40,533 nucleotides of DNA from Fibrella forsythiae (GCF_017353175.1 NZ_JAFMYW010000019.1:1-40533), one strand, 5' to 3'; positions 16,372-24,937 are shown, counted from the stretch's first letter. The notes: generated by a model not told the origin, from the sequence alone. Program-made: numbers and translations.

Positions 16372-17673
16372 TCAATTGGACAGCAGTAACTCTTTGATTT
16401 TATCCGAGAGAAAATGACCGTAGGGCGGCTCGGTATTCGACAAAATGATGACCGTGTAACCGCTATGCTGGTACATGTTCAGTTCGGTGCACGCGCCGAT
16501 GTACCCACCGCTGTGCCCGGTAACCACCTCACGGCCCAGCGCTTGATATTCCTGGCCCAAGCCCCAGTCCGGCGTGTGATGCGTTAAAAAAGTCTGGGTG
16601 GTGGCTTTGGCTAGCAGCTCGCTGTTGCGAAGCGCCTGGGAAAACCGGTAGAGGTCTGACAGGGTGGAAAAGCCGCCGCCTGCCCCGTTGTCGACCCGGG
16701 TGTCAGGCATGCCGACGGGCCCTAAAATGCGTTTAGCCACGTAGTCAGCGAAGGGCAGGCCGCCCAGCTTTTCCACCACCAAACCCAGCAGCAGATAGCC
16801 CGTATTGCTATAGCGGAAGGCCTGACCCGCCGGAAAGTGAGGCCGATCCTGGTCGATAGCGGCTCGAATCTGTTGGCTGGTGAGCACCTGATCCGGCTGG
16901 GGCGCGTAGGCTGGATCCTCAAAAAAATCACCCATCCCTGAAGAATGCGTCAGCAGTTGCCGAATGGTAATGGGATACAGGGCTTTGTTTGAGAGCCCGG
17001 GCAGTAGCCTCCCTATGCTGTCCTCAAGCGACAGCCGTCCTTCGTCAGCTAGCTGCAAAATGCTAATAGAGGTGAATAGCTTGCTCAGAGAGGCCAGCTG
17101 AAAGGATTGGGCCGCCGTGTTGGGCCTGCGGGCGGGGTTGTTGCCGAACGATTTGCGGTAAAGTACTTCATTGCCGTGGGCGATAAGAACATTGCCCGCA
17201 AAAAGCTGCTGGGCCACCAGTTTGGCGATGTATTGATCCGTAGCGGATAGCGCCTGGGCCAGGCTGCGCTTTTCACCGCTAAGAAACTCGCCCGAGAGCC
17301 GGACGGGGCGCATACGGTGTTCCTTGAAGGCCTGGGTGCTATCGGTAAACAGGATCAGTTTCCACCACGAGTCATAGGCGTCCGTCTTCAGGGCAAGCTC
17401 GGTCTGGGTGGGGGATACCACCGTTGTTTTCATCAGGCGCAGCGGACCGATCTGGGCAAATTCCCGCTGCATCCGGCGGCTATTGGCGGCAATCTGCGAC
17501 AGATCAGGGGTTAGGGAGGCAAAGTAGGTTTGGTATTTGAGTGAATCACCCGAGTTGTAAACCTGGATCAACCGGACCGGATCAACAGCGGGTGTGCCTG
17601 GGGACGAGGTGGACTGGGCCGTGGCTGCCGAGCTGATTAGCAGGGCATAGAGTAGTGCGTTTATGCGGTTCAT
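16372..17673 (-). CDS. Secreted serine hydrolase, beta-lactamase (class C) fold
   Basis: A 433-residue protein with a signal peptide (LLYALLISSAATAQ). Residues about 25-135 form an NTF2-like or DUF3887-type N-terminal domain. Residues about 145-433 are a beta-lactamase-fold hydrolase with the three expected motifs: SxxK as Ser195-Leu-Ser-Lys198, YxN as Tyr288-Ser-Asn290, and HxG at His387-Ser-Gly (in VTGHSGGYIG). These families include D-aminopeptidases, esterases and penicillin-binding proteins, so a true antibiotic-resistance role should not be assumed. It is transcribed alone and converges on the S41 gene. Confidence 0.87.
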   Translation of the reverse strand: MNRINALLYALLISSAATAQSTSSPGTPAVDPVRLIQVYNSGDSLKYQTYFASLTPDLSQIAANSRRMQREFAQIGPLRLMKTTVVSPTQTELALKTDAYDSWWKLILFTDSTQAFKEHRMRPVRLSGEFLSGEKRSLAQALSATDQYIAKLVAQQLFAGNVLIAHGNEVLYRKSFGNNPARRPNTAAQSFQLASLSKLFTSISILQLADEGRLSLEDSIGRLLPGLSNKALYPITIRQLLTHSSGMGDFFEDPAYAPQPDQVLTSQQIRAAIDQDRPHFPAGQAFRYSNTGYLLLGLVVEKLGGLPFADYVAKRILGPVGMPDTRVDNGAGGGFSTLSDLYRFSQALRNSELLAKATTQTFLTHHTPDWGLGQEYQALGREVVTGHSGGYIGACTELNMYQHSGYTVIILSNTEPPYGHFLSDKIKELLLSN

Positions 17674-18082
17674 GAGAGGCTACTTAGACTGGGCTTATTT
17701 TAGGCCGAAGTAGGCGGCTATGTCCCGTAACGCCAATGCGTAGCGGTACCTACTGGCTAGAATAAGTGGTGAACAGGGGTTAACCCTGCTTGAATTGTAT
17801 GGCCAGTAACTGCCTTGTTGTTCCTGCGGCTCACCCTGCCGCCTCACGCCATAAATAATTACTCTGCGAGCTGACCCACCTGAGCCTATCCATCCGGGCG
17901 ATCCAGTTGATCAAAGGGCTTAACACGGCCGCACTGGCTAATCTATGTGTTTGTTTTGCTATACTATAATACAACTATAACAAATACTGCGTAGGTTTAC
18001 GGCATAACCCACGCAGTGACCACTTTATCTAGGTCCACAGACGATACGTTTCCCCCTGCGACAGCAGATCAATTAATTGACC
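17674..18082. other. Divergent intergenic region
   Basis: About 400 bp between the serine hydrolase and the small gene at 18083. An AT-rich core at 17944-17985 contains a short near-direct repeat (ACTATAATACA/ACTATAACAAA), a reasonable place for a promoter. No gene seen. Confidence 0.35.
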
Positions 18083-18280
18083 ATGACCAGACCCAGAAAA
18101 CAACTTATCCGCGTCGTCTTTGACGTGGTCGACGAAGACAGACACCAGATCCGGTCAAATGAAGATCTTTCGGTGGTGGCAGCGGATCCTGATGAGGCCA
18201 TTGACTGGGCATTCGCTGAAATGCAGCGGCAATTCAACCGCGCCGACATTCTGCTCACCCGGGTACGGATCTGCGCCTGA
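18083..18280 (+). CDS. Small conserved-looking protein of unknown function
   Basis: A 65-residue protein, MTRPRKQLIRVVFDVVDEDR ... EDLSVVAADPDEAIDWAFAEMQRQ. It has a beta-strand, an acidic turn, then an amphipathic helix, and the composition is protein-like with strong third-position GC. The pattern 'strand, then VxAxDxDEAIxxA helix' is seen in small proteins related to DUF-type stress or phage proteins, but I do not recognise the family. An ATG two codons earlier is also possible. Confidence 0.5.
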   Translation: MTRPRKQLIRVVFDVVDEDRHQIRSNEDLSVVAADPDEAIDWAFAEMQRQFNRADILLTRVRICA

Positions 18281-18396
18281 TGGCTATAGCTCGCCAGTTG
18301 CCAGGCGCATACTTCCTGAAACGGGCGTTGGTTGAATTAGTATGATAAGTATGCCTTTCGGGCTCCGTCAGCCAGGGGCCAGGCCCAGAAGGTAGA

Positions 18397-18852
18397 TTAG
18401 GGCGAGCAAATGATCGAGGCGTGCCGACCAATCTGGAGCCACTGACCCTTGCGCTTGAGCCAAATATTGGTAAACCGCCGTTTAGTCGGCTGGCCTGCTT
18501 TTGCCTCCTGAAGGTCATGTTTGGCCACAAACAGCTCATAGCCCATCGTGATGACCAGATCCTGCTGGACTTGCATGGTTTCAATGATGCGCTCAAAGGA
18601 GCTGTAATCAATTAAGCCCTGCTTTTGATTTTTGAATACAGCAGCGCGGTTCTGGGCGATGGTGTTGCGGGGCGTAGTAACCATAAATTCAGGGGCCCAA
18701 ATTTGGGTAAGTAAAGTGGTATCGGCGGTCAAGATGCCTTTAACCCCAATCTGCTCCAGATCTTTGATGGTTTTTTCAATGTCGGCCTTAGACTGGGCCT
18801 GGCTGAGCAAACCAGTCAGTAGGAGCACACTACTCCACAGGAATCTAAGCAT
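18397..18852 (-). CDS. Secreted NTF2-like (DUF4440-type) protein
   Basis: A 151-residue protein. I start at ATG 18852 (MLRFLWSSVLLLTGLLSQAQ), which yields a signal peptide; the longer frame adds 13 polar residues. The rest reads as an NTF2-like alpha+beta cone: a first helix IEKTIKDLEQIGVKGILTAD, then TTLLTQIWAPEFMVTTPRN, and closing strands FTNIWLKRKGQWLQIGRHAS, the standard DUF4440/SnoaL ending. Such domains bind small ligands or act as isomerases; the role here is unknown. Confidence 0.75.
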   Translation of the reverse strand: MLRFLWSSVLLLTGLLSQAQSKADIEKTIKDLEQIGVKGILTADTTLLTQIWAPEFMVTTPRNTIAQNRAAVFKNQKQGLIDYSSFERIIETMQVQQDLVITMGYELFVAKHDLQEAKAGQPTKRRFTNIWLKRKGQWLQIGRHASIICSP

Positions 18853-19073
18853 AGAAGTCGTTGGTTTACGCTCAGCAGGATCTGCAGGCATCTCCTTGAT
18901 GCCTAACCAGGGTCAACCCTGCAAGCCGTTTGGGCCTCAATATGGTGGGGGAATTCCAGCTAGTGAATTTGCTTTTAGTAAACGGTAAAACAAGGTTTAG
19001 TCAGGTTTATAGGGGCCCATAGGCTGTCCACGGCAGCAGTAGTGGCTTGCCGTGCCACCCATTCATCAAACTC

Positions 19074-19389
19074 ATGAGCTTTCTAGCAGATGCTCTGCCC
19101 GCCCGGTCGTTGAGCGCTTTATTGACCTCTGGGGTAAGCGGGCGGCTGATCAGTCTGCGGGCGGGGCATGAGCGGGCGGGAGCTGGCCACCTTGCTGGGC
19201 AGAAGCGAAATTGAGCTCAGCCAGTGGATGATGGGCAACCATGACTTTATGCTTCGTAGTATCGCCGCTCTGGAAATGGCCCCGGGCGAGGAGCCGCTGA
19301 GGGTGCCCGGCCTGAAAGTAGATCACATGGCCCCGGAAACGTTTTTTATCGATAGACAAAAGCAAGCTTTTCCGCTCCAGCTTTCGTAG
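19074..19389 (+). pseudogene. Frameshifted XRE-family antitoxin-like regulator
   Basis: The intact 3' part (19168-19389) encodes MSGRELATLLGRSEIELSQW followed by MMGNHDFMLRSIAALEMAPGEEPLRV, a clear match to the second half of an XRE helix-turn-helix as found in HigA-like antitoxins. The missing upstream part appears in other frames: VVERFIDLWGKRAADQSAGG just before it (about 19107-19166) and MSFLADALPAR from 19074. Joining these segments needs about two frameshifts and would restore a normal N-terminus. No toxin partner is visible nearby. The alternative is a short functional protein starting at 19168. Confidence 0.5.
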
Positions 19390-19418
19390 TTTGCTGACAG
19401 GTGTCTGCTCCCTATCGT

Positions 19419-20285
19419 ATGTATAAACAACTGCTCCTGTTACTCTTGTTACTCCTGGCTGGCTGTACTAGTCGCAAGAAGACCACCGTGGATCCCTTTC
19501 ACTACGACCCCAAGGCCTACGAGCTAGTTAAGCTCCATTATCAGCTCGAGGGACAGGGCGATACGACCCTGGTCTTCATTCATGGCTGGAACCTGGATCA
19601 TACCTACTGGCAAGAGCAAGCCCGTGAATTTAGGTCCTCCTACCGCTTGGTGTTACTGGATCTGGCCGGATGCGGGGCCTCGGGCACCAACCGCATTAAC
19701 TGGACCGTCGAGAGTTTTGCCCGGGACATAACGAGCATTCTTAAAAAGGAGCGGCTCAGCAACGTGATCCTGGTCGCTCATTCGATGGGGGGCGAAATCG
19801 CCCTGGATGTAGCAGCGACTAACCCCCGAACGGTCATCGGTATCATTGGCATTGATAACCTCAAAGAGGTGGGCATGACCCTCAAGGATGGAGACGAAGA
19901 AGGGATACAGGCGTACAGCCGGGAGTTCATGGCCAACTACCCAAAGATGGCCGAAGCCATGGCCCGGAGCATGATCGTTTCAAGAGACAGTGCCGTGGTC
20001 CACCGGATCGTGACCAGTTACCGGCAGGCAGATCCCCGGATCGCTGTGCCTACCCTGCTGAATTTGTACCCCAAGGCCGCTGCCGCCAAATACAAACTGC
20101 AACAGATGCCTTTTGCGATGCAGTTTATCATGAGTACCAATTCGCCCTATGATGAAACGGCCCTGAAGACCTATTGCAAACAGGGATACCGAATTGTCAG
20201 GCTGGACAGCGCAGGGCATTTTCCTATGATCGAGCGGCCCCGGGCCTTTAACAACGCTCTGCACGAGTTACTAGCGGGCCGGTAG
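19419..20285 (+). CDS. Lipoprotein alpha/beta hydrolase
   Basis: A 288-residue protein starting at ATG 19419 (MYKQ then nine Leu, AGC lipobox with Cys16), so it is anchored in the envelope. The fold is a typical alpha/beta hydrolase: VFIHGWNLDH (oxyanion), LLDLAGCGAS, the nucleophile elbow ILVAHSMGGEIAL with Ser in HSMGG, and a C-terminal SAGHFPMIERP with the catalytic His. Substrate class (ester, lactone or peroxide) is undetermined. A strong hairpin follows 54 bp after the stop. Spacing from the pseudogene upstream is about 30 bp. Confidence 0.85.
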   Translation: MYKQLLLLLLLLLAGCTSRKKTTVDPFHYDPKAYELVKLHYQLEGQGDTTLVFIHGWNLDHTYWQEQAREFRSSYRLVLLDLAGCGASGTNRINWTVESFARDITSILKKERLSNVILVAHSMGGEIALDVAATNPRTVIGIIGIDNLKEVGMTLKDGDEEGIQAYSREFMANYPKMAEAMARSMIVSRDSAVVHRIVTSYRQADPRIAVPTLLNLYPKAAAAKYKLQQMPFAMQFIMSTNSPYDETALKTYCKQGYRIVRLDSAGHFPMIERPRAFNNALHELLAGR

Positions 20286-20338
20286 TGGCATAGCTTCAGT
20301 AAAGCTCTTTACTGATCGGATAGCTATTAATAAGCCTC

Positions 20339-20376
20339 CATAACATACTAAGAACGGACGTTCTTAGTATGTTATG
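20339..20376. terminator. 18-bp perfect-arm hairpin
   Basis: Arms 20339-20356 and 20359-20376 are perfectly complementary with 2 bases between. It is placed as a terminator of the upstream hydrolase and marks the left edge of the AT-rich island. Confidence 0.65.
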
Positions 20377-20690
20377 ACACCCCATACCCTGCCAAGAACT
20401 ACTCAAAAAGGCGGAAAACGACCAGTAGAGACATGTGAAAAGTAAGGCCTTCTATAGCAATCGAGTAACTGTAAGCCTTAGAAGCACTTTATTATTTGCT
20501 TCCTAAAGTCTTCTAAAACTCGAATAAAATTTTACACACGCTTTAATCTTTATATTAGAATAGCAATATAATGTGCTAAATCGCTAGTATACGAGTAGTG
20601 CGAGAAGTCCACTTAATAAATAGGTAATAGAGCTTAATGTAACTATCATACATTAGCACTACTCATTCCACCTAGTATGAACTCGAATAT
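20377..20690. promoter_or_regulatory. AT-rich leader of the nucleotide-enzyme operon
   Basis: A gene-free AT-rich region before the MazG-like gene. GAGTAGTGC at 20593-20601 recurs inverted as GCACTACTC at 20656-20664, and CTAGTAT occurs near both. This places a possible operator within 100 bp of the first start codon. Base composition changes here from GC-rich flanking DNA to the AT-rich island. Confidence 0.4.
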
Positions 20691-21563
20691 ATGTTAACTT
20701 TCAAAGAATACCAAGCACGAACAAAAGCTACTGATCAAAGGCCAGCAGAAGACAGACAGATACATCATTATCTGATTCCATTGTTAGGGCTGTTCGGTGA
20801 GATTGGTACGGTGGCGGCAGAATACAAAAAGAGATTAAGAGATAAAAAATCATACAATGGATATAGAGATAAACTATCAGAAGAACTTGGAGATGTCTTA
20901 TGGTATTTGTCGACAATAGCAAATGATATGAATCTAAACTTAGAAACTATTGCTCAAAAAAACTTACAAAAGACAATTGATAGATGGCCAAATAAAACAG
21001 ATAAAATCCAAACTATCTATTACGATAGTGAATATAGCGAGAATGAGCAACTTCCACGCTTAATGAAGGTTGACTTCTCGACTGATGAGACCAACAAAGT
21101 TAGAATGGTAATAAACGGGGAACCCGTAGGAAGTAGTTTATCAGATAATTCCCACATAGATGATGGTTATCGTTTTCATGATGTCTTCCATTTGTCGTAC
21201 GCAGCTAATTTAGGTTGGTCTCCAGTTCTACGTGCACTTCTACACAAAAAGCGCAAGTCAAATGCTAAAATTGATGAAGTAGAAGATGGAGCAAGGGCCT
21301 GTATTATTGAAGAAGCTGTTTCCGCTTTAATATACGATTATGCAGAAAAACATAATTACTTAGAAAGCGTGGACTCTATTGACTATGAATTTCTAAAGAC
21401 AATAAAGTCAATAGTAGGAAATTTAGAGGTATGTAATGCGTCATCGAGTCTATGGGAAAAAGCTATAATTGATGGCTTTTTAGTTTTTAGGCAATTAAGA
21501 AGCTTAGGAAGTGGAACTGTTGAAATCAATATTGAAACGAAAAAAATTGAATTGATTAAATAA
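20691..21563 (+). CDS. MazG-like NTP pyrophosphohydrolase with MazG C-terminal domain
   Basis: A 290-residue protein. Residues 1-100 are a MazG-type NTP-PPase domain (LLGLFGEIGTVAAEYKK, SEELGDVLWYLSTIAND), which normally splits (d)NTPs to monophosphate and pyrophosphate. Metal ligands Glu37, Glu65 and Asp68 are recognisable, but the residue aligned with the second Glu of the first ExxE motif appears to be Thr40. Residues about 155-225 (DDGYRFHDVFHLSYAANLGW, then RKSNAKIDEVEDGARACIIE) match the MazG C-terminal domain found in phage and defence contexts. The next gene's ATG directly follows its stop, so it leads a four-gene operon. Activity would remove or make specific nucleotides. Confidence 0.82.
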   Translation: MLTFKEYQARTKATDQRPAEDRQIHHYLIPLLGLFGEIGTVAAEYKKRLRDKKSYNGYRDKLSEELGDVLWYLSTIANDMNLNLETIAQKNLQKTIDRWPNKTDKIQTIYYDSEYSENEQLPRLMKVDFSTDETNKVRMVINGEPVGSSLSDNSHIDDGYRFHDVFHLSYAANLGWSPVLRALLHKKRKSNAKIDEVEDGARACIIEEAVSALIYDYAEKHNYLESVDSIDYEFLKTIKSIVGNLEVCNASSSLWEKAIIDGFLVFRQLRSLGSGTVEINIETKKIELIK

Positions 21564-22283
21564 ATGCCTAATATAATCACGTCCGATAGTTGTTCAGATG
21601 CATGGATTGCAGCAGTAGAATATATTTTAGAAAATGGTAATGGTGAAAACTTAATTATACACATAACTGCACCAAACACAACAACTCATGCGGATATAGA
21701 CCTGCTGAATCCAAAACTGGCAAATGGTAATAATATTCATGATGTAATAAATACAATTTTTCCTTTTAAATTTTGGGAGAGAAATAGCTGGAAAGACAGA
21801 AATAGCTTTTATGATACTTACCTCTTACTACATAACAAAAGCCGAAAAAAAAGATGGGGCACATATTTTCAGAGATTAATCTCATTTGGTAATGTTTACC
21901 AAAACCAGCTTGAAAATATAATTAAGGCTATCATTAGCAGAAAAACCAACTATTCTTCAGCCTACACTTTACACATAACTAGTTGTAGTATAGACAATAA
22001 CACAATGATTATGGGTGGGCCATGCTTACAATACATACAAATCCTACCTAATAGTAAATCAGTCAACCTTGTAGCGGTTTATCGAAATCACGATTATTTT
22101 AATAAAGCCCTAGGTAACTTTGTTGGTTTAACACGACTATTGACTTTCATATGTGAAAGCGTAGGAAAGGCATCAGGCAGTGTTACTTGCCACTCAATAC
22201 ATTACTATATCGATAACAAAGTGGCGGTTAGATCTGTTGTTAACCATTATAAATCAAGATGTTATGATAATAATAAACAATGA
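21564..22283 (+). CDS. Thymidylate synthase-like protein
   Basis: A 239-residue divergent member of the thymidylate synthase/dNMP hydroxymethylase superfamily. GGPCLQYIQ carries the catalytic Cys154 (aligned with E. coli Cys146) and Gln159. VYRNHDYFNKALGNFVGL aligns with the QRSxDxxLGLPFN block, keeping Arg174, Asp177 and Asn185; HYY (His213, Tyr215) matches the dUMP-binding His/Tyr. Asn185 at the base-discriminating position suggests a uracil-type substrate rather than cytosine. The N-terminal 60 residues do not look like housekeeping ThyA. Between MazG- and UDG-type genes it may methylate or hydroxymethylate dUMP-like nucleotides, or sense them. Confidence 0.75.
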   Translation: MPNIITSDSCSDAWIAAVEYILENGNGENLIIHITAPNTTTHADIDLLNPKLANGNNIHDVINTIFPFKFWERNSWKDRNSFYDTYLLLHNKSRKKRWGTYFQRLISFGNVYQNQLENIIKAIISRKTNYSSAYTLHITSCSIDNNTMIMGGPCLQYIQILPNSKSVNLVAVYRNHDYFNKALGNFVGLTRLLTFICESVGKASGSVTCHSIHYYIDNKVAVRSVVNHYKSRCYDNNKQ

Positions 22284-23349
22284 ATTCGACGCATTATGTG
22301 CGGGAGTTGCACAATGTAGTTTGTGTAGCAGGATGTCCGATAGTAAAAGAGTTTTGAGTAGGGCTTCTGGCGCTCTTGATGCAGATATAATGTTCATAGG
22401 AGAGGCCCCTGGAAGATTAGGAGCGGATGGAAGCGAAATCCCTTTCCATGGAGATAAATCAGGTCATAATTTTGAAGAATTGTTAAAATTTGCATCAATA
22501 AGTCGCTCTAGAATTTTTGTAACAAATGCAGTTATATGTAATCCTAAAGATGAAAAAGGAAATAATTCTACACCAACTAAGCAAGAAGTAATTAGTTGTG
22601 CCAATAATTTGAAATTACAGATAGAAACGATTCAACCTAAAATCGTAGTGACATTAGGAGCAGTAGCTTTAGAAAGTACAAAATATATTGAAAGCCATTC
22701 ACTCACTCTGAAAGATGGTGTAAGAAAATCCTTCCAATGGTTTAATCGTACTCTTGTCCCTCTATATCACCCAGGACAAAGAGCGATGTTGCATAGAAGT
22801 TTTGCAAATCAAAGATCAGATTATCAGTATTTGGCTGACAAATTAAAGGCAAATTATAAAGACCGTTATATCAATACGGACGTAAAAGCTGATGTTTTGC
22901 ATATAGTTAATATTATACTTGATAAAAATCCAGTGATTTCTTATTTCTCATTACACAAAATTTTTTATCTTATTGAGTTAAGGTTTTTTCAAGTAGAGGG
23001 CGAAAGGTTAACAGATGCTTACATTATAAGGCAGAAAGATGGTCCATATGTTACAGATCTCCACATGCACAAATTAAAAAACAGCATAAATAACTTGTCA
23101 TTTTTTAATAAAAACGGTATACTTTTTTTGAAAAAAGAATTTTCTCTTTTTAAAGAAATAATTACTATTGAGAACAGCAGAATTGAGAATATTGTTGAGG
23201 ATATATTGCAAGACTGTCTTGGTAAAGATCACGCTCAATTAAAGACAAAAGTTTATATGACAACTCCTATGAGAAAGATTTTAAAGTTAGAGAAAGACAA
23301 TGCGTTAAACCTATACAATACTCCAATTAATTTTCAAACGGTAGATTGA
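22264..23349 (+). CDS. Family 4-type uracil-DNA glycosylase with extra C-terminal domain
   Basis: I start at ATG 22264 (MIIINNEFDALC), overlapping the previous gene by 20 bp; longer frames read out of its tail. Residues 1-200 are a UDG-superfamily domain: IMFIGEAPGRLGADGSEIPF (motif 1), FVTNAVICNPKD, VVTLGAVAL and LYHPGQR (motif 2). Cys18, Cys21, Cys92 and Cys112 are spaced as the 4Fe-4S ligands of family 4/UdgA enzymes. Residues about 208-361 are a separate, helix-rich domain (LHIVNIILDKNPVISYFSLH, KDGPYVTDLHMHKL) that loosely resembles Panacea/SocA (DUF4065) domains; that part is tentative. It would excise uracil or a modified base from DNA. Confidence 0.82.
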   Translation: MIIINNEFDALCAGVAQCSLCSRMSDSKRVLSRASGALDADIMFIGEAPGRLGADGSEIPFHGDKSGHNFEELLKFASISRSRIFVTNAVICNPKDEKGNNSTPTKQEVISCANNLKLQIETIQPKIVVTLGAVALESTKYIESHSLTLKDGVRKSFQWFNRTLVPLYHPGQRAMLHRSFANQRSDYQYLADKLKANYKDRYINTDVKADVLHIVNIILDKNPVISYFSLHKIFYLIELRFFQVEGERLTDAYIIRQKDGPYVTDLHMHKLKNSINNLSFFNKNGILFLKKEFSLFKEIITIENSRIENIVEDILQDCLGKDHAQLKTKVYMTTPMRKILKLEKDNALNLYNTPINFQTVD

Positions 23350-23356
23350 TTCTAGT

Positions 23357-24199
23357 ATGGCATTTTCGGATAATGATGATATAAGATTGATTTCTAGTGA
23401 AAATATTTCTCCTTTCAGATATGAAAGGATAAAAAATGCTTGTTATGAGCTTTCTCTTGGTGAAGAGTATTTCATTACAAACAATACGGACAGCACAGTC
23501 AAAATTATTTCTCCACCGGGAAAGCAACTAGAGATAAAAGCTGGGCAATTTGCTTTACTAATTACTGAAGAAAAAGTTACGATTCCTAAAGATAAACTTG
23601 CTTTCATTTCAATAAAAGCTGGGGTAAAGTTTAGAGGTTTAATTAATGTTTCAGGATTTCATGTCGATCCTGGCTTTACTGGAAGATTAAAGTTTTCAGT
23701 ATATAATGCTGGACCAAGGAGTATAGTTCTTGAAAAGGGAGAACCTTACTTTCCTATCTGGTTCTGTGACTTAAAATCACCTTTGTCGAACGATGAGTCA
23801 TATAATGGAAGTCATCAAAGACAAAATTCCATAAATGGAGATGATATTATGAGGATTCAAGGTGACCTCGCCTCACCAAGTGATATATTAGATAAAATAA
23901 AGGTTCTTTCTAAAGAAACGGATAATAATATCAAGCAAGTAGATACCGAGTTATCTAATAAGATTAGAGATTTGGAAAGAAAGGTTTTAAATTTAGATTG
24001 GCTTAAAAGAATTATTATAGTTATTTTGATTACAGGCGTATCAGGCTTTTTAATTAAATACTTGTTTAATGACAAGTTATCTCCTTCTAAAGAAGAAAAA
24101 GTTTTAGTCGATGAAAAAGTTATTCAAAGCTTAATTAACCGCAAAGTGGATAGTATTTTTGCTGCAAAACAAAAGAATATAGTTGTGCCCAAAAAATAA
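23357..24199 (+). CDS. Membrane-anchored dCTP deaminase/dUTPase-fold protein
   Basis: A 280-residue protein. Residues about 25-140 are a DCD/dUTPase fold: YELSLGEEYFI, a PKDKLAFISIKAGVKFRGLI segment and HVDPGFTGRLKFSVYNAG. Aligned with E. coli Dcd (WAGCIVLEFYNSG), the position of the catalytic deaminase Glu is Ser114, so ordinary dCTP deamination is unlikely; Asp104 is kept. Residues about 175-212 predict a coiled coil, 216-236 a single transmembrane helix, and a 44-residue Lys/Glu-rich tail follows. The protein therefore looks like a nucleotide-binding domain held at the membrane. It ends the rightward operon, its stop abutting the stop of the convergent gene. Confidence 0.75.
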   Translation: MAFSDNDDIRLISSENISPFRYERIKNACYELSLGEEYFITNNTDSTVKIISPPGKQLEIKAGQFALLITEEKVTIPKDKLAFISIKAGVKFRGLINVSGFHVDPGFTGRLKFSVYNAGPRSIVLEKGEPYFPIWFCDLKSPLSNDESYNGSHQRQNSINGDDIMRIQGDLASPSDILDKIKVLSKETDNNIKQVDTELSNKIRDLERKVLNLDWLKRIIIVILITGVSGFLIKYLFNDKLSPSKEEKVLVDEKVIQSLINRKVDSIFAAKQKNIVVPKK

Positions 24200-24925
24200 T
24201 TATAGCAATTCATCGTAAACGGCCTTAGTTAAAAGGTCAACAGCAAATTTTTTGTCTGTATAATTAATAGCAGTGTCTTTCAGTACTTTAGTTAGGAATA
24301 GTGAAGATGCTTTTGTTAATTTAATCGCAATATCAAATAGAAATAAACTATCATCTAAATAATCGTCATATGTAATAGGTATTTTTTCTCTGAATATTTT
24401 TTTTATGTCCGTAGGTTTCGATTGTCCTTTACTGTAGCTGAATGTAAACACCCCACCATGATGAACGATTAAATTTCTTTTTTTTAATATTAAATCAAAT
24501 TTCAAGCAATCATCTTTAGTGAATGGTGTGACTTGAATTAAGTCTTGAAACAAATTATTTATTTTTTTTGCAGATCCAAAATCTTGTTTCTCTGTCACTA
24601 GAAAGCTAAGTGATTCATTAAAGTTATTTTTAATTGCGATTATATCGTTTAAAAAGAAAGTTATCTCGGGTCTTTTCTTGGAAAAATCATGTAATAAATC
24701 TGGATAAATACTCGTTAAAGCGGCAAAAGTATGTTTACAGAAAGCTTCAAAATGTGATATTATTCCTATAGTGCAAACTTCAATTGCTGCATTTCTTTCC
24801 CCAAACATTTCCTTATCTTCATAACAATTTGCTATCTCGCTTAAATTATGAAACTCATGTTCAAATAACAAAAATGGGGAATAGCTTCCGATGAAATACT
24901 TAGATCCAGTAATTATATTATTCAT
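24200..24925 (-). CDS. HEPN-like putative RNase
   Basis: A 241-residue all-helical protein. Residues about 45-70 (AIEVCTIGIISHFEAFCKHT) form the typical first HEPN helix, and Arg150-Asn-Leu-Ile-Val-His155 is the Rx4H catalytic motif within KKRNLIVHHGG. HEPN proteins of this kind are metal-independent RNases that act as toxins in abortive infection or as partners in conflict systems. It is the last gene of the leftward operon, 12 bp after the Nmad2-like gene, and its stop codon abuts that of the DCD-fold gene. A non-catalytic HEPN role is possible. Confidence 0.65.
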   Translation of the reverse strand: MNNIITGSKYFIGSYSPFLLFEHEFHNLSEIANCYEDKEMFGERNAAIEVCTIGIISHFEAFCKHTFAALTSIYPDLLHDFSKKRPEITFFLNDIIAIKNNFNESLSFLVTEKQDFGSAKKINNLFQDLIQVTPFTKDDCLKFDLILKKRNLIVHHGGVFTFSYSKGQSKPTDIKKIFREKIPITYDDYLDDSLFLFDIAIKLTKASSLFLTKVLKDTAINYTDKKFAVDLLTKAVYDELL

Positions 24926-24937
24926 TCAAAAAAAGTT

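Noticed and set aside
16372-17673. Antibiotic-resistance beta-lactamase
   Set aside because: Class C-like motifs are shared by many esterases and peptidases; the NTF2-like N-terminal domain argues against a dedicated beta-lactamase.
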